A stretch of 64,000 nucleotides of DNA from an uncultured Pelagibacteraceae bacterium (GCA_902524115.1 CABZCA010000004.1:40402-104401), one strand, 5' to 3'; numbered from the stretch's first letter, positions 17,753 through 26,756 are shown. Numbers and translations: made by a program. The notes: generated by a model not told the origin, from the letters alone.

Positions 17753-18478
17753 TTAATTTTTGTAATCAGGTTCTTCTTTATCTAAAATTAATCTTATTTG
17801 AGATAGGAATAGATTTGCAAAATCAGTTGGAAAGTTTGCATGTTCTTCTGCGGTTTTCTCTGCAACTTCATGGCTGACCACATTAAGTTCTTGGTTTGTT
17901 GAAAGAGCTGTAAGATATGTTTGTGCCGCTCTTTCAAAATAATAAAGAGAATTAAAACCTTCAGCCACAGTTTCTCCTGTTGTTAAAATTCCATGATTTG
18001 CGAGTAACATGTGCTGTTTATTCCCAAGAGAATTCGCCATTTTATTGGATTCGTCCTCAAGTCCTAAACCTCCAAATTCATTGTATGTAGATACTCTATT
18101 ATAAAACATCATCGTATTTTGATCGATTGGTTTCAAGACTGGGTCTTTTAGCGTAGAAAGAGCAGTTGCATATTTAGAATGGACATGAAAAATACATCTT
18201 GCGTGTGGAGCTTTTTCATGAATTGCACCATGGATATATAAAGCTGTCGGATCAATAACGTCTGGCTTATTCTTCAACTCATCTTTATTTTCTTTAGTTA
18301 CTAAGATCAAATCACTAGCCTTCATTCTACTAAAATGAATACCTGCTTTATTGCAGTAAAAATCAGATGTACCAGGTATGCATGCACTAAAATGGTTTGC
18401 AACTCCCTCATGCATATTAAGTCTAGCCGTCCATCTAAAAGTTGCAGCTAAATCCTTCTGTAATTCTGATATTTCCAT
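17753..18478 (-). CDS. Class II aldolase/adducin-family protein
   Basis: This is a 241-residue metal-dependent aldolase-fold protein. The zinc ligands are visible as H-x-H in CIFHVHSKYATALS near residue 96-98 and the third histidine in LLANHGILTTGE near 160. The family includes fuculose-phosphate aldolase-like lyases and decarboxylases, and many members of unknown role. It is the first gene of a minus-strand operon and diverges from the beta-keto acid cleavage enzyme across only 35 bases, so the two promoters must overlap. The exact reaction is not predictable. Confidence 0.85.
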   Translation of the reverse strand: MEISELQKDLAATFRWTARLNMHEGVANHFSACIPGTSDFYCNKAGIHFSRMKASDLILVTKENKDELKNKPDVIDPTALYIHGAIHEKAPHARCIFHVHSKYATALSTLKDPVLKPIDQNTMMFYNRVSTYNEFGGLGLEDESNKMANSLGNKQHMLLANHGILTTGETVAEGFNSLYYFERAAQTYLTALSTNQELNVVSHEVAEKTAEEHANFPTDFANLFLSQIRLILDKEEPDYKN

Positions 18479-18513
18479 TTGTATGATTTTAAAATATAGT
18501 TGAAAAATAAATT

Positions 18514-19401
18514 ATGAACAACAACGTTTTTGTATCATGTGCTGTAACAGGGTCAGGCGATACCGCAAGTAAACACCCTGACTTACCAAAAACTCCAGAA
18601 CAAATAGCTAAATCAGCAATAGAGGCAGCAAAAGCTGGAGCAGCAATTGCACATATTCATGTTAGAGAAGAAGATGGAACACCAAGTAGAAGGTTGGAAT
18701 TATATAAAGAGGTAGTTGATAGAATTAGATCAAGTGAAACCGATGTAATTTTAAACTTAACTACTGGGATGGGTGGAGATTTGGACATAGGACAAGGAAA
18801 AAACCCACTAGATTTTGGCCCTATGACAGACATGGCAAATGTTATGGAAAGAATAGCTAATGCAGAACAATTTTTACCAGAAATTTGCACATTAGATGCT
18901 GGAACATTAAACTTTGGTGATGGTTCAGTCATTACAGTTAATACTCCTAATGATTTAAGAAAAGCTGCAAAAAAATTACAGGAAATAAAAGTTAAACCAG
19001 AGATAGAGGCATTTGATTTAGGAAATATGTGGTTTGGCTCTCAATTATATAAAGAAGGTTTGTTAGATGATCCTCCAATGTTTCAAATGTGTTTAGGTAT
19101 TCCTTGGGGAGCTCCAGCTACTCCGTTAGCAATGCAAGCAATGAAAGATATAATGCCAGAACAAGGAGTGTGGTCAGGCTTTGCAATATCAAAAAATGAA
19201 ATGCCTTTTGTAGCACAAACAGTTGTTATGGGTGGAAACCCAAGAGTTGGTTTAGAAGATAATTTGTATATATCAAAAGGTAAACTTGCAACCAATGCTC
19301 AGTTAGTTGAAAAAGCAATCAGAATTGTAACAGATCTTGGTGCATCAATAATGACTGCAGAAGAAACAAGGAAAAAATTAAAGCTTGTTAAACACAAGTA
19401 A
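18514..19401 (+). CDS. cdhC: Beta-keto acid cleavage enzyme (BKACE, DUF849), probable 3-dehydrocarnitine cleavage
   Basis: This is a zinc-dependent Claisen-type enzyme of 295 residues that cleaves a beta-keto acid with acetyl-CoA, giving a CoA ester plus acetoacetate. The zinc histidines are in AHIHVREEDG near residues 47-49. GTLNFG near 130 and the C-terminal GLEDNLY segment near 248 are typical of BKACE proteins. The gene is followed by L-carnitine dehydrogenase with a one-base overlap (TAATG), which strongly suggests 3-dehydrocarnitine as substrate and betainyl-CoA as product. A thioesterase of the right type lies nearby on the minus strand. Confidence 0.88.
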   Translation: MNNNVFVSCAVTGSGDTASKHPDLPKTPEQIAKSAIEAAKAGAAIAHIHVREEDGTPSRRLELYKEVVDRIRSSETDVILNLTTGMGGDLDIGQGKNPLDFGPMTDMANVMERIANAEQFLPEICTLDAGTLNFGDGSVITVNTPNDLRKAAKKLQEIKVKPEIEAFDLGNMWFGSQLYKEGLLDDPPMFQMCLGIPWGAPATPLAMQAMKDIMPEQGVWSGFAISKNEMPFVAQTVVMGGNPRVGLEDNLYISKGKLATNAQLVEKAIRIVTDLGASIMTAEETRKKLKLVKHK

Positions 19402-20345
19402 TGTCCAAAATTAAAAAAGTTGCAATAATTGGCACAGGAGTAATTGGAGTAGGGTGGACAATAAGACTCTTAGCTCACAACATAAAAGTTTTAGCATACG
19501 ATAAAAATTTAATTCAAAGGAATAGCTTAATCCAAGAAATAAAAAGAGCTGTACCTTTTGTAAAAAAACTATTTAATAAAAAAAAGATAAATTTAAATAA
19601 TTTAAAGTTTTTTTCTTCTTTAGAGAGTACTGTTAAAGATGCAGATCTAATCCAAGAATGTGCTCCTGAAAACTATAAACTTAAAACTCAATTAATAAGT
19701 CAAATTTCAAATTATTGTAAACCTGAGGTTTTGATATCGTCAAGCTCATCTGGATTACTTCCCTCAAGAATTTTTTCAAAATGTAAAAATAATAAAAGAT
19801 GTATCATTGCCCATCCATTCAATCCTGTTTATTTACTACCTTTAGTTGAAATAGTTCCAGGAAAAAAAACAAGTTCTAAATCATTAAATGCAGCAAATAA
19901 ATTTTATAAATCGATCTCAATGAACCCAATTACCCTTAAAAAGGAGCTGCCAGGATATCTATCTGATAGACTGCAAGAAGCTTTATGGAGAGAAGCACTA
20001 CATATTATAAATGAAGGGTATGCCTCAACAGAGGATTTAGATAGAGCTATTGAGGACGGTCCAGGCTTAAGATACTCATTAATGGGAACATTTTTAACTT
20101 TTCATTTAGCAGGAGGAAAAGCTGGAATGAAACATATGCTTGAACAATTTGGGCCCGCATTAAAACTCCCATGGACTAAGCTTAAAGCACCAAAATTATC
20201 AAAAAAACTCTCAGAAAGATTGATTTCTGGTACAAAAAAGCAAGCAAAAGGAAAGTCAATCAATCAATTATCAAATATTAGAGATGAGTATTTAGTCAAC
20301 TTACAAAACCTTAGAAAAAAATATGAAAATAAAATTAGAAAATAG
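19401..20345 (+). CDS. cdhA: L-carnitine dehydrogenase
   Basis: This is an NAD-dependent 3-hydroxyacid dehydrogenase of 314 residues that oxidises L-carnitine to 3-dehydrocarnitine. The Rossmann motif GTGVIGVGW is at residues 11-19. SSSSSGLLPS near 112, AHPFNPVYLLPLVEIV near 138 and GYLSDRLQEALWREALHI near 188 are the blocks that separate carnitine dehydrogenases from ordinary hydroxyacyl-CoA dehydrogenases, as does QFGPALKLPWTKL near 250. Some homologues carry a fused C-terminal thioesterase; this one does not, and a free thioesterase gene lies at 16416-16883. The start overlaps the BKACE stop by one base, so both are made together. Confidence 0.9.
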   Translation: MSKIKKVAIIGTGVIGVGWTIRLLAHNIKVLAYDKNLIQRNSLIQEIKRAVPFVKKLFNKKKINLNNLKFFSSLESTVKDADLIQECAPENYKLKTQLISQISNYCKPEVLISSSSSGLLPSRIFSKCKNNKRCIIAHPFNPVYLLPLVEIVPGKKTSSKSLNAANKFYKSISMNPITLKKELPGYLSDRLQEALWREALHIINEGYASTEDLDRAIEDGPGLRYSLMGTFLTFHLAGGKAGMKHMLEQFGPALKLPWTKLKAPKLSKKLSERLISGTKKQAKGKSINQLSNIRDEYLVNLQNLRKKYENKIRK

Positions 20346-20381
20346 ATATCTAAAAAAAACTTAAAATGGTAATTTATTTAT

Positions 20382-21416
20382 ATGGATTTTAATCATTTTT
20401 TAACAAGTTACATGCCAGACTCAAGCATAGGTTCAAGTCAGCATTTTAAAAATATGCTTGAAGAATGTGTAACTGCTGAAAAACTTGGTTATGCAACGGT
20501 ATCAATACCAGAGCATCATTTAATTAACTTACTAATGATGCCATCACCATTACAGATGGCTGTAAAGATTGCATCAGTTACAAAAAATATTAAAATAACA
20601 ACAGGGATAGTTGTTTTGCCTCTGCACGATATGAGAACATATGCTGGTGAAGTAGCTACTGCTGATATATTAACTGATGGAAGATTAATCTTAGGTGTAG
20701 GAAGAGGTGCATTTCCGTGGGAAATGAAGAGACTAGGCACACCAATAGAACAATCAAAAGAAAAATTTGTAGAGTCTTTAGAAGTTCTACAACTATTATT
20801 AAAAAATAAAGAAGTTTCGTATAAAGGCAAATACTATAACTTCGAGCCATTAACTATAATGCCTCGACCCATAAGCAATCCAATACCAATGATGGTTGCC
20901 GCAATGAATTTAGAAAGTATAAAAGATGCAGCTTCAAGAGGATTTCATGTTCAATCAACAGTATTATCAGGTACAAAAGATCTTTTATTAAGTAGAGTTA
21001 ATGCATTTAAAGAAGGGTGTGCTCAGTTAGGTGAAAAAGGTAAGTTACTCAAACTTTCCATGCAACGAATGGCTTATCTAGCAAAAGATGAAAATGAAGC
21101 TAGAGAGAAAACAAAACTTGCTTACGAATATTACAAAAGATTTGATAATATGTTTACAGGACCAGGAAAAGTAAAAGAGGGGAATATAGAGGCTTTACCA
21201 AGAAAACAAACTTTAGAAGAATTAAAAGAAAATCTTTTAATTTGCCCTTTAAATGAAATGATCGACAAACTTAGTGTTTATGCTGAATCAGGAGTTGATG
21301 AGGTAATTCTTAGTTCAAGTTTTGGACAATCACAAGAAGACCTAATAGAGTCAATCTATAGAATTGGTGAAAACGTAATCCCTTATTTTAAAAAATCTAA
21401 TATACAAGTAGCTTAA
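20382..21416 (+). CDS. Luciferase-like (LLM class) flavin-dependent oxidoreductase
   Basis: This is a 344-residue TIM-barrel flavin enzyme of the bacterial luciferase family. Typical parts are VSIPEHHLIN near residue 41, ILTDGRLILGVGRGAFPWEM near 94-113 and EVILSSSFGQ near the C terminus. It starts 36 bases after the carnitine dehydrogenase and is followed six bases later by an alpha/beta hydrolase. The same gene pair (LLM plus related hydrolase) occurs in the 5411-11972 operon, suggesting two parallel oxygenation-hydrolysis modules. Substrate unknown; both FMN and F420 members exist in this fold. Confidence 0.87.
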   Translation: MDFNHFLTSYMPDSSIGSSQHFKNMLEECVTAEKLGYATVSIPEHHLINLLMMPSPLQMAVKIASVTKNIKITTGIVVLPLHDMRTYAGEVATADILTDGRLILGVGRGAFPWEMKRLGTPIEQSKEKFVESLEVLQLLLKNKEVSYKGKYYNFEPLTIMPRPISNPIPMMVAAMNLESIKDAASRGFHVQSTVLSGTKDLLLSRVNAFKEGCAQLGEKGKLLKLSMQRMAYLAKDENEAREKTKLAYEYYKRFDNMFTGPGKVKEGNIEALPRKQTLEELKENLLICPLNEMIDKLSVYAESGVDEVILSSSFGQSQEDLIESIYRIGENVIPYFKKSNIQVA

Positions 21417-21422
21417 ATATCT

Positions 21423-22193
21423 ATGAGCATCATAGATTGCAATTACTCAGTTACAGGATCAGGGCCTGCAATATTTTTAACTCATGGAGTTGGAGGTGCA
21501 GAAGATGCATGGAGATTTATAACTCCAAAACTTAAAAGCATGTTTACAGTTGTGACATATGATTTAAGAGGTCATGGAAAATCACCTGTAGATAATAAAG
21601 ATTTTAATTTAGATGACCTTGTATTAGATCTAGAAAGAGTAAGAGAAAAGACAAACATCCAAAAAGCCCATTTTATGGGACATTCTTTAGGAGGCATGAT
21701 TGCCCCTGCTTATGCTAAAAAGTTTCCAGAAAGAGTTTTGTCAGTTGGCTTATTATCAACTGTTGCAGGAAGATCTGATGAAGATAAACAAAAAGTGTGG
21801 AGTGTCATTTCAGATCTAAAAGATAAGGGCGTTGAACAAACATTAAAAAATCTTACTAACAGATGGTTTACAGACAATTTTATTGAAAAAAATCCAGACC
21901 TGGTATCTAGGAGATTAAAACAAGTAATAGATACAGATAAAGATGTATTTATAAATGTTTTTAAAATTTATGCGGAAACCGAGATGATCTCTTGGTTAAA
22001 AGATATAAAGAAACCCTGCCTATTTATGACAGGTGAAAACGATGGTGGATGCACTCCATCTCATAATAAAAAAATGTCAAACGAGGTAAAAGATTCTAAA
22101 TTAGTTATTATACCAGAGGTAAAACACTCTTTTTTGATAGAGGTACCTGAGCAAATAGCAAATAACTTAATAGAATTTATTGAAAATATTTAA
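21423..22193 (+). CDS. Alpha/beta hydrolase (3-oxoadipate enol-lactonase-like)
   Basis: This is a 256-residue alpha/beta hydrolase with a complete triad: nucleophile in GHSLGG near residue 87, acid in GENDGGCTP near 205 and histidine in VKHSFLIE near 234. FLTHGVGGAEDAWR near 18 forms the oxyanion region. The cap segment NRWFTDNFIEKNP and the acid block match the hydrolase at 7746-8519, so the two are paralogues. It lies six bases after the flavin enzyme gene and ends four bases from a convergent SDR gene. An ester or lactone substrate is likely. Confidence 0.85.
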   Translation: MSIIDCNYSVTGSGPAIFLTHGVGGAEDAWRFITPKLKSMFTVVTYDLRGHGKSPVDNKDFNLDDLVLDLERVREKTNIQKAHFMGHSLGGMIAPAYAKKFPERVLSVGLLSTVAGRSDEDKQKVWSVISDLKDKGVEQTLKNLTNRWFTDNFIEKNPDLVSRRLKQVIDTDKDVFINVFKIYAETEMISWLKDIKKPCLFMTGENDGGCTPSHNKKMSNEVKDSKLVIIPEVKHSFLIEVPEQIANNLIEFIENI

Positions 22194-22197
22194 AGCT

Positions 22198-22983
22198 CTA
22201 ATGCATTCTTAAAGTGTTACCATCAACGCCAACTACTTGACCAGAAATTCTAGAAGACTCATCGGATATTAAATAACAACACATTTTACCAATATCTTTC
22301 TCGTAAACCCAAGTATTAAGAGAAGTCATAGAAACGAATTCACTCTCCACAGCTTTTTTTGAAATTTTCAAAAATTTAGCTTTATCTCTAATAACTCTTC
22401 CCATCCTATCTCCTTTTACAGTCCCTGGACAAATTGCGTTTACTCTAATTTTAAACTTTCCTAATTCCATTGCTAAAGTTTTTGTCATTCCTACCACCGC
22501 CCATTTACTTGCTGAGTACGGAGACCTTAACGGAAATCCAAATATACCTGCTGTAGAAGATAGATTAACTACTGACCCACCTTTATTTTTTTTTAACATT
22601 GGGATTGCTAATTTTGAAAAAATAAAATGACTAATTACATTTATCTTTAAAGTTTGTTCCCAATCTTTTATTTTAAGTTTGTCCATAGTTCCTGTTGGTC
22701 CTGCAACCCCAACATTATTAATTAGTGCATCAATCTTTTGTGTTTTTTTTTTAATTTCTTTAAAGAAATTTATTACATCGTTTTCATTTGAAGCATCGCA
22801 ATGAAAAGAAAACAACCTTTTATTATTCAAAGGATTTTTTTTTAATTTATTTATGGATTTTTTATCGACATCACAAACGAATACCTTCGCACCTTTTTCA
22901 AGACACTCCTTTGCTGTTGCCCATCCAATTCCTGATGCCCCAGCAGAGATAATTATTTTTTTATTTTTGAAGTTGTATGACAT
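22198..22983 (-). CDS. Short-chain dehydrogenase/reductase (SDR)
   Basis: This is a classical SDR of 261 residues. It has the cofactor motif SAGASGIGWA near residue 13-21, NNVGVAG near 90, the catalytic serine in NLSSTAG near 143 and YSASK near 156. The acidic residue in VCDVDKKS at the end of beta-2 favours NAD over NADP. The start overlaps the upstream oxygenase gene by one base (CAT/TAA junction), so the two are co-expressed: a hydroxylase followed by an alcohol dehydrogenase makes chemical sense. Substrate unknown. Confidence 0.9.
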   Translation of the reverse strand: MSYNFKNKKIIISAGASGIGWATAKECLEKGAKVFVCDVDKKSINKLKKNPLNNKRLFSFHCDASNENDVINFFKEIKKKTQKIDALINNVGVAGPTGTMDKLKIKDWEQTLKINVISHFIFSKLAIPMLKKNKGGSVVNLSSTAGIFGFPLRSPYSASKWAVVGMTKTLAMELGKFKIRVNAICPGTVKGDRMGRVIRDKAKFLKISKKAVESEFVSMTSLNTWVYEKDIGKMCCYLISDESSRISGQVVGVDGNTLRMH

Positions 22984-23834
22984 TAATCAGTTAATCCATC
23001 AGTTCTAACTTTATTTCTTTCTAAATGTATGGGCAATACTTTTCCATAAATTGCTTTTGAATGTTCGGGTGTATTCACTCTCCAGGGATCCAACACATAC
23101 GCAGGTATGCACATAAAACGTGATGTTTTTCCAATAACTTTAGTTACTCTATGCATAGTAAATCTACCTTTAAATATTTGTAAATCACCAGGTTCAAGCT
23201 CAAGTCGTTTTACTCTTGTTCGATCTCCATCTAGCACTTTCTTCACCTCATCAAATTTTTCGTTACCAGGTTCTCTTATGTTAGGACAATATTCAAATAT
23301 TCCTCCTTCTTCTGGTTTTTGGATCATTAGACTTAAAGTAAATTCACAACTGTCAAAATGCCATGGCAATATTCCATCAGGCTCCATAACATTATATGCA
23401 TGACAGGCCAAAGGATCAGCCCATCTATATATAGGTGCAATCCCTAAGCAGACAGATACAAATTTTAATAATTCCTCAGTTTCATAAAGAAATTTCATCT
23501 CCGAATTTTTTGCAAAACAATCTGAGTTTAAGTATCCATTAAATCTATCCATAAATATTCTTTTTGGGTGATCTTTGGGAAGAGTAGGATCATCTTTTGC
23601 GTAAAGGTAAGCATTGATACTTTCTTTTGACATGTAAACCTCATCAAGCTGTTGCTCTAACTCCTTTCTCATTACTTCTAAAGAATTTGGCAAAATAAAA
23701 TTAGGAATTACTGAACAGCTATCGCTATCTAATTCAGTTTTACATTTTTCAATTATTTTCTTGATCTTTGGTGATTGTAAATCATGAATTGGGTATTTTA
23801 CTAGATCAACGATGTCACTTAAACTTTTTTTCAT
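22983..23834 (-). CDS. 2-oxoglutarate/Fe(II) oxygenase, HalD/ArpA-like
   Basis: This is a 283-residue oxygenase of the phytanoyl-CoA hydroxylase-like fold. The iron triad is H-x-D in PWHFDSCEF near residue 156 and a histidine in FTMHRVTK near 226, with TSRFMCIPAYV beyond it probably holding 2-oxoglutarate. The overall pattern resembles the ArpA/HalD/BesD group that acts on free amino acids. True halogenases of that group replace the aspartate with glycine; here the aspartate is kept, so hydroxylation is expected. It is followed by an SDR with a one-base overlap. The family placement is from memory and only moderately certain. Confidence 0.78.
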   Translation of the reverse strand: MKKSLSDIVDLVKYPIHDLQSPKIKKIIEKCKTELDSDSCSVIPNFILPNSLEVMRKELEQQLDEVYMSKESINAYLYAKDDPTLPKDHPKRIFMDRFNGYLNSDCFAKNSEMKFLYETEELLKFVSVCLGIAPIYRWADPLACHAYNVMEPDGILPWHFDSCEFTLSLMIQKPEEGGIFEYCPNIREPGNEKFDEVKKVLDGDRTRVKRLELEPGDLQIFKGRFTMHRVTKVIGKTSRFMCIPAYVLDPWRVNTPEHSKAIYGKVLPIHLERNKVRTDGLTD

Positions 23835-23849
23835 AACTATTAGATCTAA

Positions 23850-24881
23850 TTATGAGTTTGAAAGTGATTCTTGCAATTCTTTATTTGATATATAGCCTTT
23901 AGCATTTCCTTGTTTATCAACTACCTCACAATTAGAGTTACTACAAACAACTTGAGGTAGAAATTCCTCTATAAATTGGTCCTCTTCTACTTTTATCAAG
24001 TTTGATTTGTCAATATCATCTGACTGATTTAATGGTTTCATTATAATTTTTGCTTTTATAACTTTAGTTCTATTTACGTCTTTAACAAATGCCTCAACGT
24101 ATTCATCAGCAGGGTTCATTATAATTTCTACTGGTGTTCCTACCTGAACAAGTTTTCCTGCATTTAAAATTCCAATATGATCTCCTAACCTTAATGACTC
24201 ATCAAGATCATGAGTAATAAATACTATCGTCTTTTTTAATTCTGATTGTAGGTCTATAAGTTGTTTCTGCATATCACTTCTAATTAAAGGATCTAATGCA
24301 GAAAAAGCTTCGTCCATTAACATAATGTCCGTGTCAGTAGCTAAGGCTCTTGCAAGACCTACTCGCTGTTGCATACCTCCAGAAAGTTGTGCAGGATATT
24401 GATTTTCAAATCCAGTCAAACCGACAGACTCGATTTTTTCCATAGCTACAGAATTTCTCTTTTCAATCTCCATACCTTGCATTTCAAGTCCGTAGCCAAC
24501 ATTTTGCAAAACTGTTTTATGAGGAAATAGCCCAAATCTTTGGAAAACCATGCTCATTTTCTGTCTTCTAAATTCGATTAATTGCTCTTTGTTTAGAGTT
24601 GTAACATCTTTGCCTTCTACTAGAATTTCTCCAGCAGTCGGATCAATTAATCTATTTAAATGTCTAATTAATGTAGATTTTCCTGATCCAGATAAGCCCA
24701 TGCAAACAAATGTCTCTCCTTCTTCAATCTTAAGGGATACATTATCTAACCCAACAGTATGTCCGGTCTTTTCAAGAACATCCTCTTTTGTAGCCCCTTC
24801 TTGTACCATTTTAAGAACGCTTTCAGGTTTTGGACCAAAAATTTTATATACGTTATTGATTTCGATTTTAGACATTTTCAT
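23850..24881 (-). CDS. Glycine betaine/proline-type ABC transporter ATPase (ProV-like)
   Basis: This ATPase of the osmolyte transporter family has Walker [10 protein letters not shown], signature [16 protein letters not shown] and Walker B MLMDEAFSALDP (DEA rather than DEP), followed by a C-terminal CBS-like regulatory tail. I start it at ATG 24881 (MKMSKIEINN) rather than the upstream 24920 in-frame codon, because the homologue at 30115 begins at the equivalent point and an AAAGAA stretch lies about nine bases upstream; ATG 24875 is also possible. No permease follows it, so it probably serves the permease at 27916-30033. It diverges from the gamma-butyrobetaine hydroxylase-like gene. Confidence 0.88.
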   Translation of the reverse strand: MKMSKIEINNVYKIFGPKPESVLKMVQEGATKEDVLEKTGHTVGLDNVSLKIEEGETFVCMGLSGSGKSTLIRHLNRLIDPTAGEILVEGKDVTTLNKEQLIEFRRQKMSMVFQRFGLFPHKTVLQNVGYGLEMQGMEIEKRNSVAMEKIESVGLTGFENQYPAQLSGGMQQRVGLARALATDTDIMLMDEAFSALDPLIRSDMQKQLIDLQSELKKTIVFITHDLDESLRLGDHIGILNAGKLVQVGTPVEIIMNPADEYVEAFVKDVNRTKVIKAKIIMKPLNQSDDIDKSNLIKVEEDQFIEEFLPQVVCSNSNCEVVDKQGNAKGYISNKELQESLSNS

Positions 24882-24975
24882 AAAGTTTAGTTCTTTTAAT
24901 ACATCAAAGCAAATCAACAATTAAATAACTTTATTAAATTCAACTATTAATTGAATTGAAATTTTTTTGATTTTA

Positions 24976-24981
24976 TATAAT
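24976..24981 (+). promoter_or_regulatory. -10 box of the gamma-butyrobetaine hydroxylase-like gene
   Basis: A perfect TATAAT ends eight bases before the ATG at 24990, so transcription would start only one or two bases before, or at, the start codon. No Shine-Dalgarno site can fit. TTGAAT and TTGAAA upstream are candidates for a -35 box but their spacing (19 and 14) is not ideal. The transcript may be leaderless. Confidence 0.4.
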
Positions 24982-24989
24982 TATTTATT

Positions 24990-26123
24990 ATGAATTCGAT
25001 TTCTAAAATCGCAAAAAACAGCACTTATTTACAAATTACCTGGAACGATGGTGAAGAAAGTAAATTTAATTACATGTGGTTAAGAGATAATTGTCCTACA
25101 GCACACGATAAAGACTCAAGACATAGAATGTTTAACATCTTAGAAGTATCAAAAGAAATAAATCCCAAAAAATATTTGTTAAATGGTGATGGCAAATTAG
25201 AAATAGAATGGAGCGAGGGTGACCACACAAGTTATTACGATCCTAAGTGGTTGAGAGAAAATTGTTATACCATAAAAAATAAAAAAGAGTATGTTTCACC
25301 ATATCAACTTTGGGACAATAATTTAGAACAAGATTTTGTATCAATATGTATTGAACATGATGAAGTAATTAATTCTGATGAAGGATTAATAAAATGGTTA
25401 GAGCTTCTACATCATAAAGGTATTGCAATTGTAAAAAATTCACCAACTGAAAAAAAATCAGGTTTTGAAATTCTTCACAGGATAAGTCACGTAAGAGAAA
25501 CCTTTTTTAAAACTCCCTTTGAAGTAATCAATATTCCAAAACCAAATAATTCTGCCTATACAGCACATGCTTTAAGAAACCATATGGATTTACCTTGGTT
25601 TGAATTACCACCTGGTTACCAGTTTTTACATTGTTTGGTAAATGATGCAAAGGGTGGAGACTCCTCCGCTATTGATGGATTTGCTGTTGCTGATTATTTA
25701 AGAAAATATGAAAAAGATATTTTTGAAACGTTAATCTCTGTACCTCTAAAGTTTAGAGATAAGGATTATACTCAAGAATCTCATCGAAGCTTTCATGCCC
25801 CAGCAATTAGTTTAACAAAAGATAAAGATTTTCATGATATTAGATTTAGTGTTGCAACTATGGATGCTCTAGACTGCCATCCCGACCAAATGGATAAAGT
25901 TTATAAAGCACACCATAGATTTGGAAATCTTTTGCATGATGATAAGTTTCAGATAAAATTTAGACTAGGGCCAGGAGATATATTTTCTTTTAATAATAGA
26001 CGTGTTTTGCATGGCAGAACAGCTTTTGATCCAAATTCAGGTCATCGTCATCTCCAAGGCTATTATCTAGACAGAGATGAAATAATTGGAAGATTGGAAT
26101 ATCTTAAGCAATATAAATCATAA
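24990..26123 (+). CDS. Gamma-butyrobetaine hydroxylase-family dioxygenase
   Basis: This is a 377-residue 2-oxoglutarate/iron enzyme with an N-terminal GBBH-like (DUF971) domain (residues 10-90) and a TauD domain. The N domain shows WLRDNCP near 28, but most cysteines of the usual zinc site are absent. Iron ligands are H-x-D in NHMDLPWFE near 197 and a histidine in RRVLHGRTAF near 339; arginines in HGRT and GHRHLQGYY fit 2-oxoglutarate binding. The family hydroxylates gamma-butyrobetaine to L-carnitine or acts on trimethyllysine. Nearby carnitine dehydrogenase, cleavage enzyme and osmolyte transporter support the former. The end overlaps the convergent GDPD gene by six bases. Confidence 0.85.
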   Translation: MNSISKIAKNSTYLQITWNDGEESKFNYMWLRDNCPTAHDKDSRHRMFNILEVSKEINPKKYLLNGDGKLEIEWSEGDHTSYYDPKWLRENCYTIKNKKEYVSPYQLWDNNLEQDFVSICIEHDEVINSDEGLIKWLELLHHKGIAIVKNSPTEKKSGFEILHRISHVRETFFKTPFEVINIPKPNNSAYTAHALRNHMDLPWFELPPGYQFLHCLVNDAKGGDSSAIDGFAVADYLRKYEKDIFETLISVPLKFRDKDYTQESHRSFHAPAISLTKDKDFHDIRFSVATMDALDCHPDQMDKVYKAHHRFGNLLHDDKFQIKFRLGPGDIFSFNNRRVLHGRTAFDPNSGHRHLQGYYLDRDEIIGRLEYLKQYKS

Positions 26124-26756
26124 ATTTTCAAATATAAGATTATTATTTTTGTTATATTTAAAAAATTCTTTTCTAGTTTTAATTGTGTAGTAATATTTTT
26201 CCTTACTGATCAGTTGTATTTTCTTATTATCTAAAAACTTCTTATCTAATATTAGATATTTAATTTTTTTATTTAACCCATATTTTAAAATCGACTTAAC
26301 ACTGTCTTTATTAGAAAATGATAAACCAACTTTAAGTTTTGAATTAATTTTTAAAAGATTATGAATATTTTCATGCTTAAAGGAGATAAAAATACATTTT
26401 TTAAATTTCCTAGTCTCATTTATTAACTTATATAATAGCTTTTTTTTTAGTAATGGTTTTATCTCTATAAATATATGAAATTTATTTTTCGATAGCTCTA
26501 AAACCTCCTTTAACAGAGGTATTTTAAATTTTTTGTACTTAATTTTTTTTAATTCTCCATAATTAATATTTTTTATACTTTTATTTAATTTGAAAATTCT
26601 TCTTAAAGTAAAATCATGAAAGCATACAAATTTATTATCATTAGTTGTGTGAATATCAGTTTCAATACCAAATTTTTTTTTAAATGATGCTCTAAATGAC
26701 TCTAGACAGTTTTCTTTGTAATTTTTATTTACAATCCCTCGATGAATTATATGCAT
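26118..26756 (-). CDS. Glycerophosphodiester phosphodiesterase-like protein
   Basis: This is a short GDPD-family protein of 212 residues. HRG at residues 5-7, the IETDIH metal motif near 36 and CFHDFTLRR near 50 give the expected catalytic histidines and acids, so it should hydrolyse glycerophosphodiesters to glycerol-3-phosphate and an alcohol such as choline. A later EIKP near 97 is a further family element. It has no signal peptide. The C-terminal half is very lysine rich and loosely conserved. The ATG follows directly on the U-tract of a terminator, so expression needs readthrough or an unseen promoter. Confidence 0.82.
   Translation of the reverse strand: MHIIHRGIVNKNYKENCLESFRASFKKKFGIETDIHTTNDNKFVCFHDFTLRRIFKLNKSIKNINYGELKKIKYKKFKIPLLKEVLELSKNKFHIFIEIKPLLKKKLLYKLINETRKFKKCIFISFKHENIHNLLKINSKLKVGLSFSNKDSVKSILKYGLNKKIKYLILDKKFLDNKKIQLISKEKYYYTIKTRKEFFKYNKNNNLIFENL

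Noticed and set aside
24882..24920. Upstream in-frame start of the ProV-like gene
   Set aside because: It adds 13 residues not matched by the homologue at 30115; the later ATG fits better.
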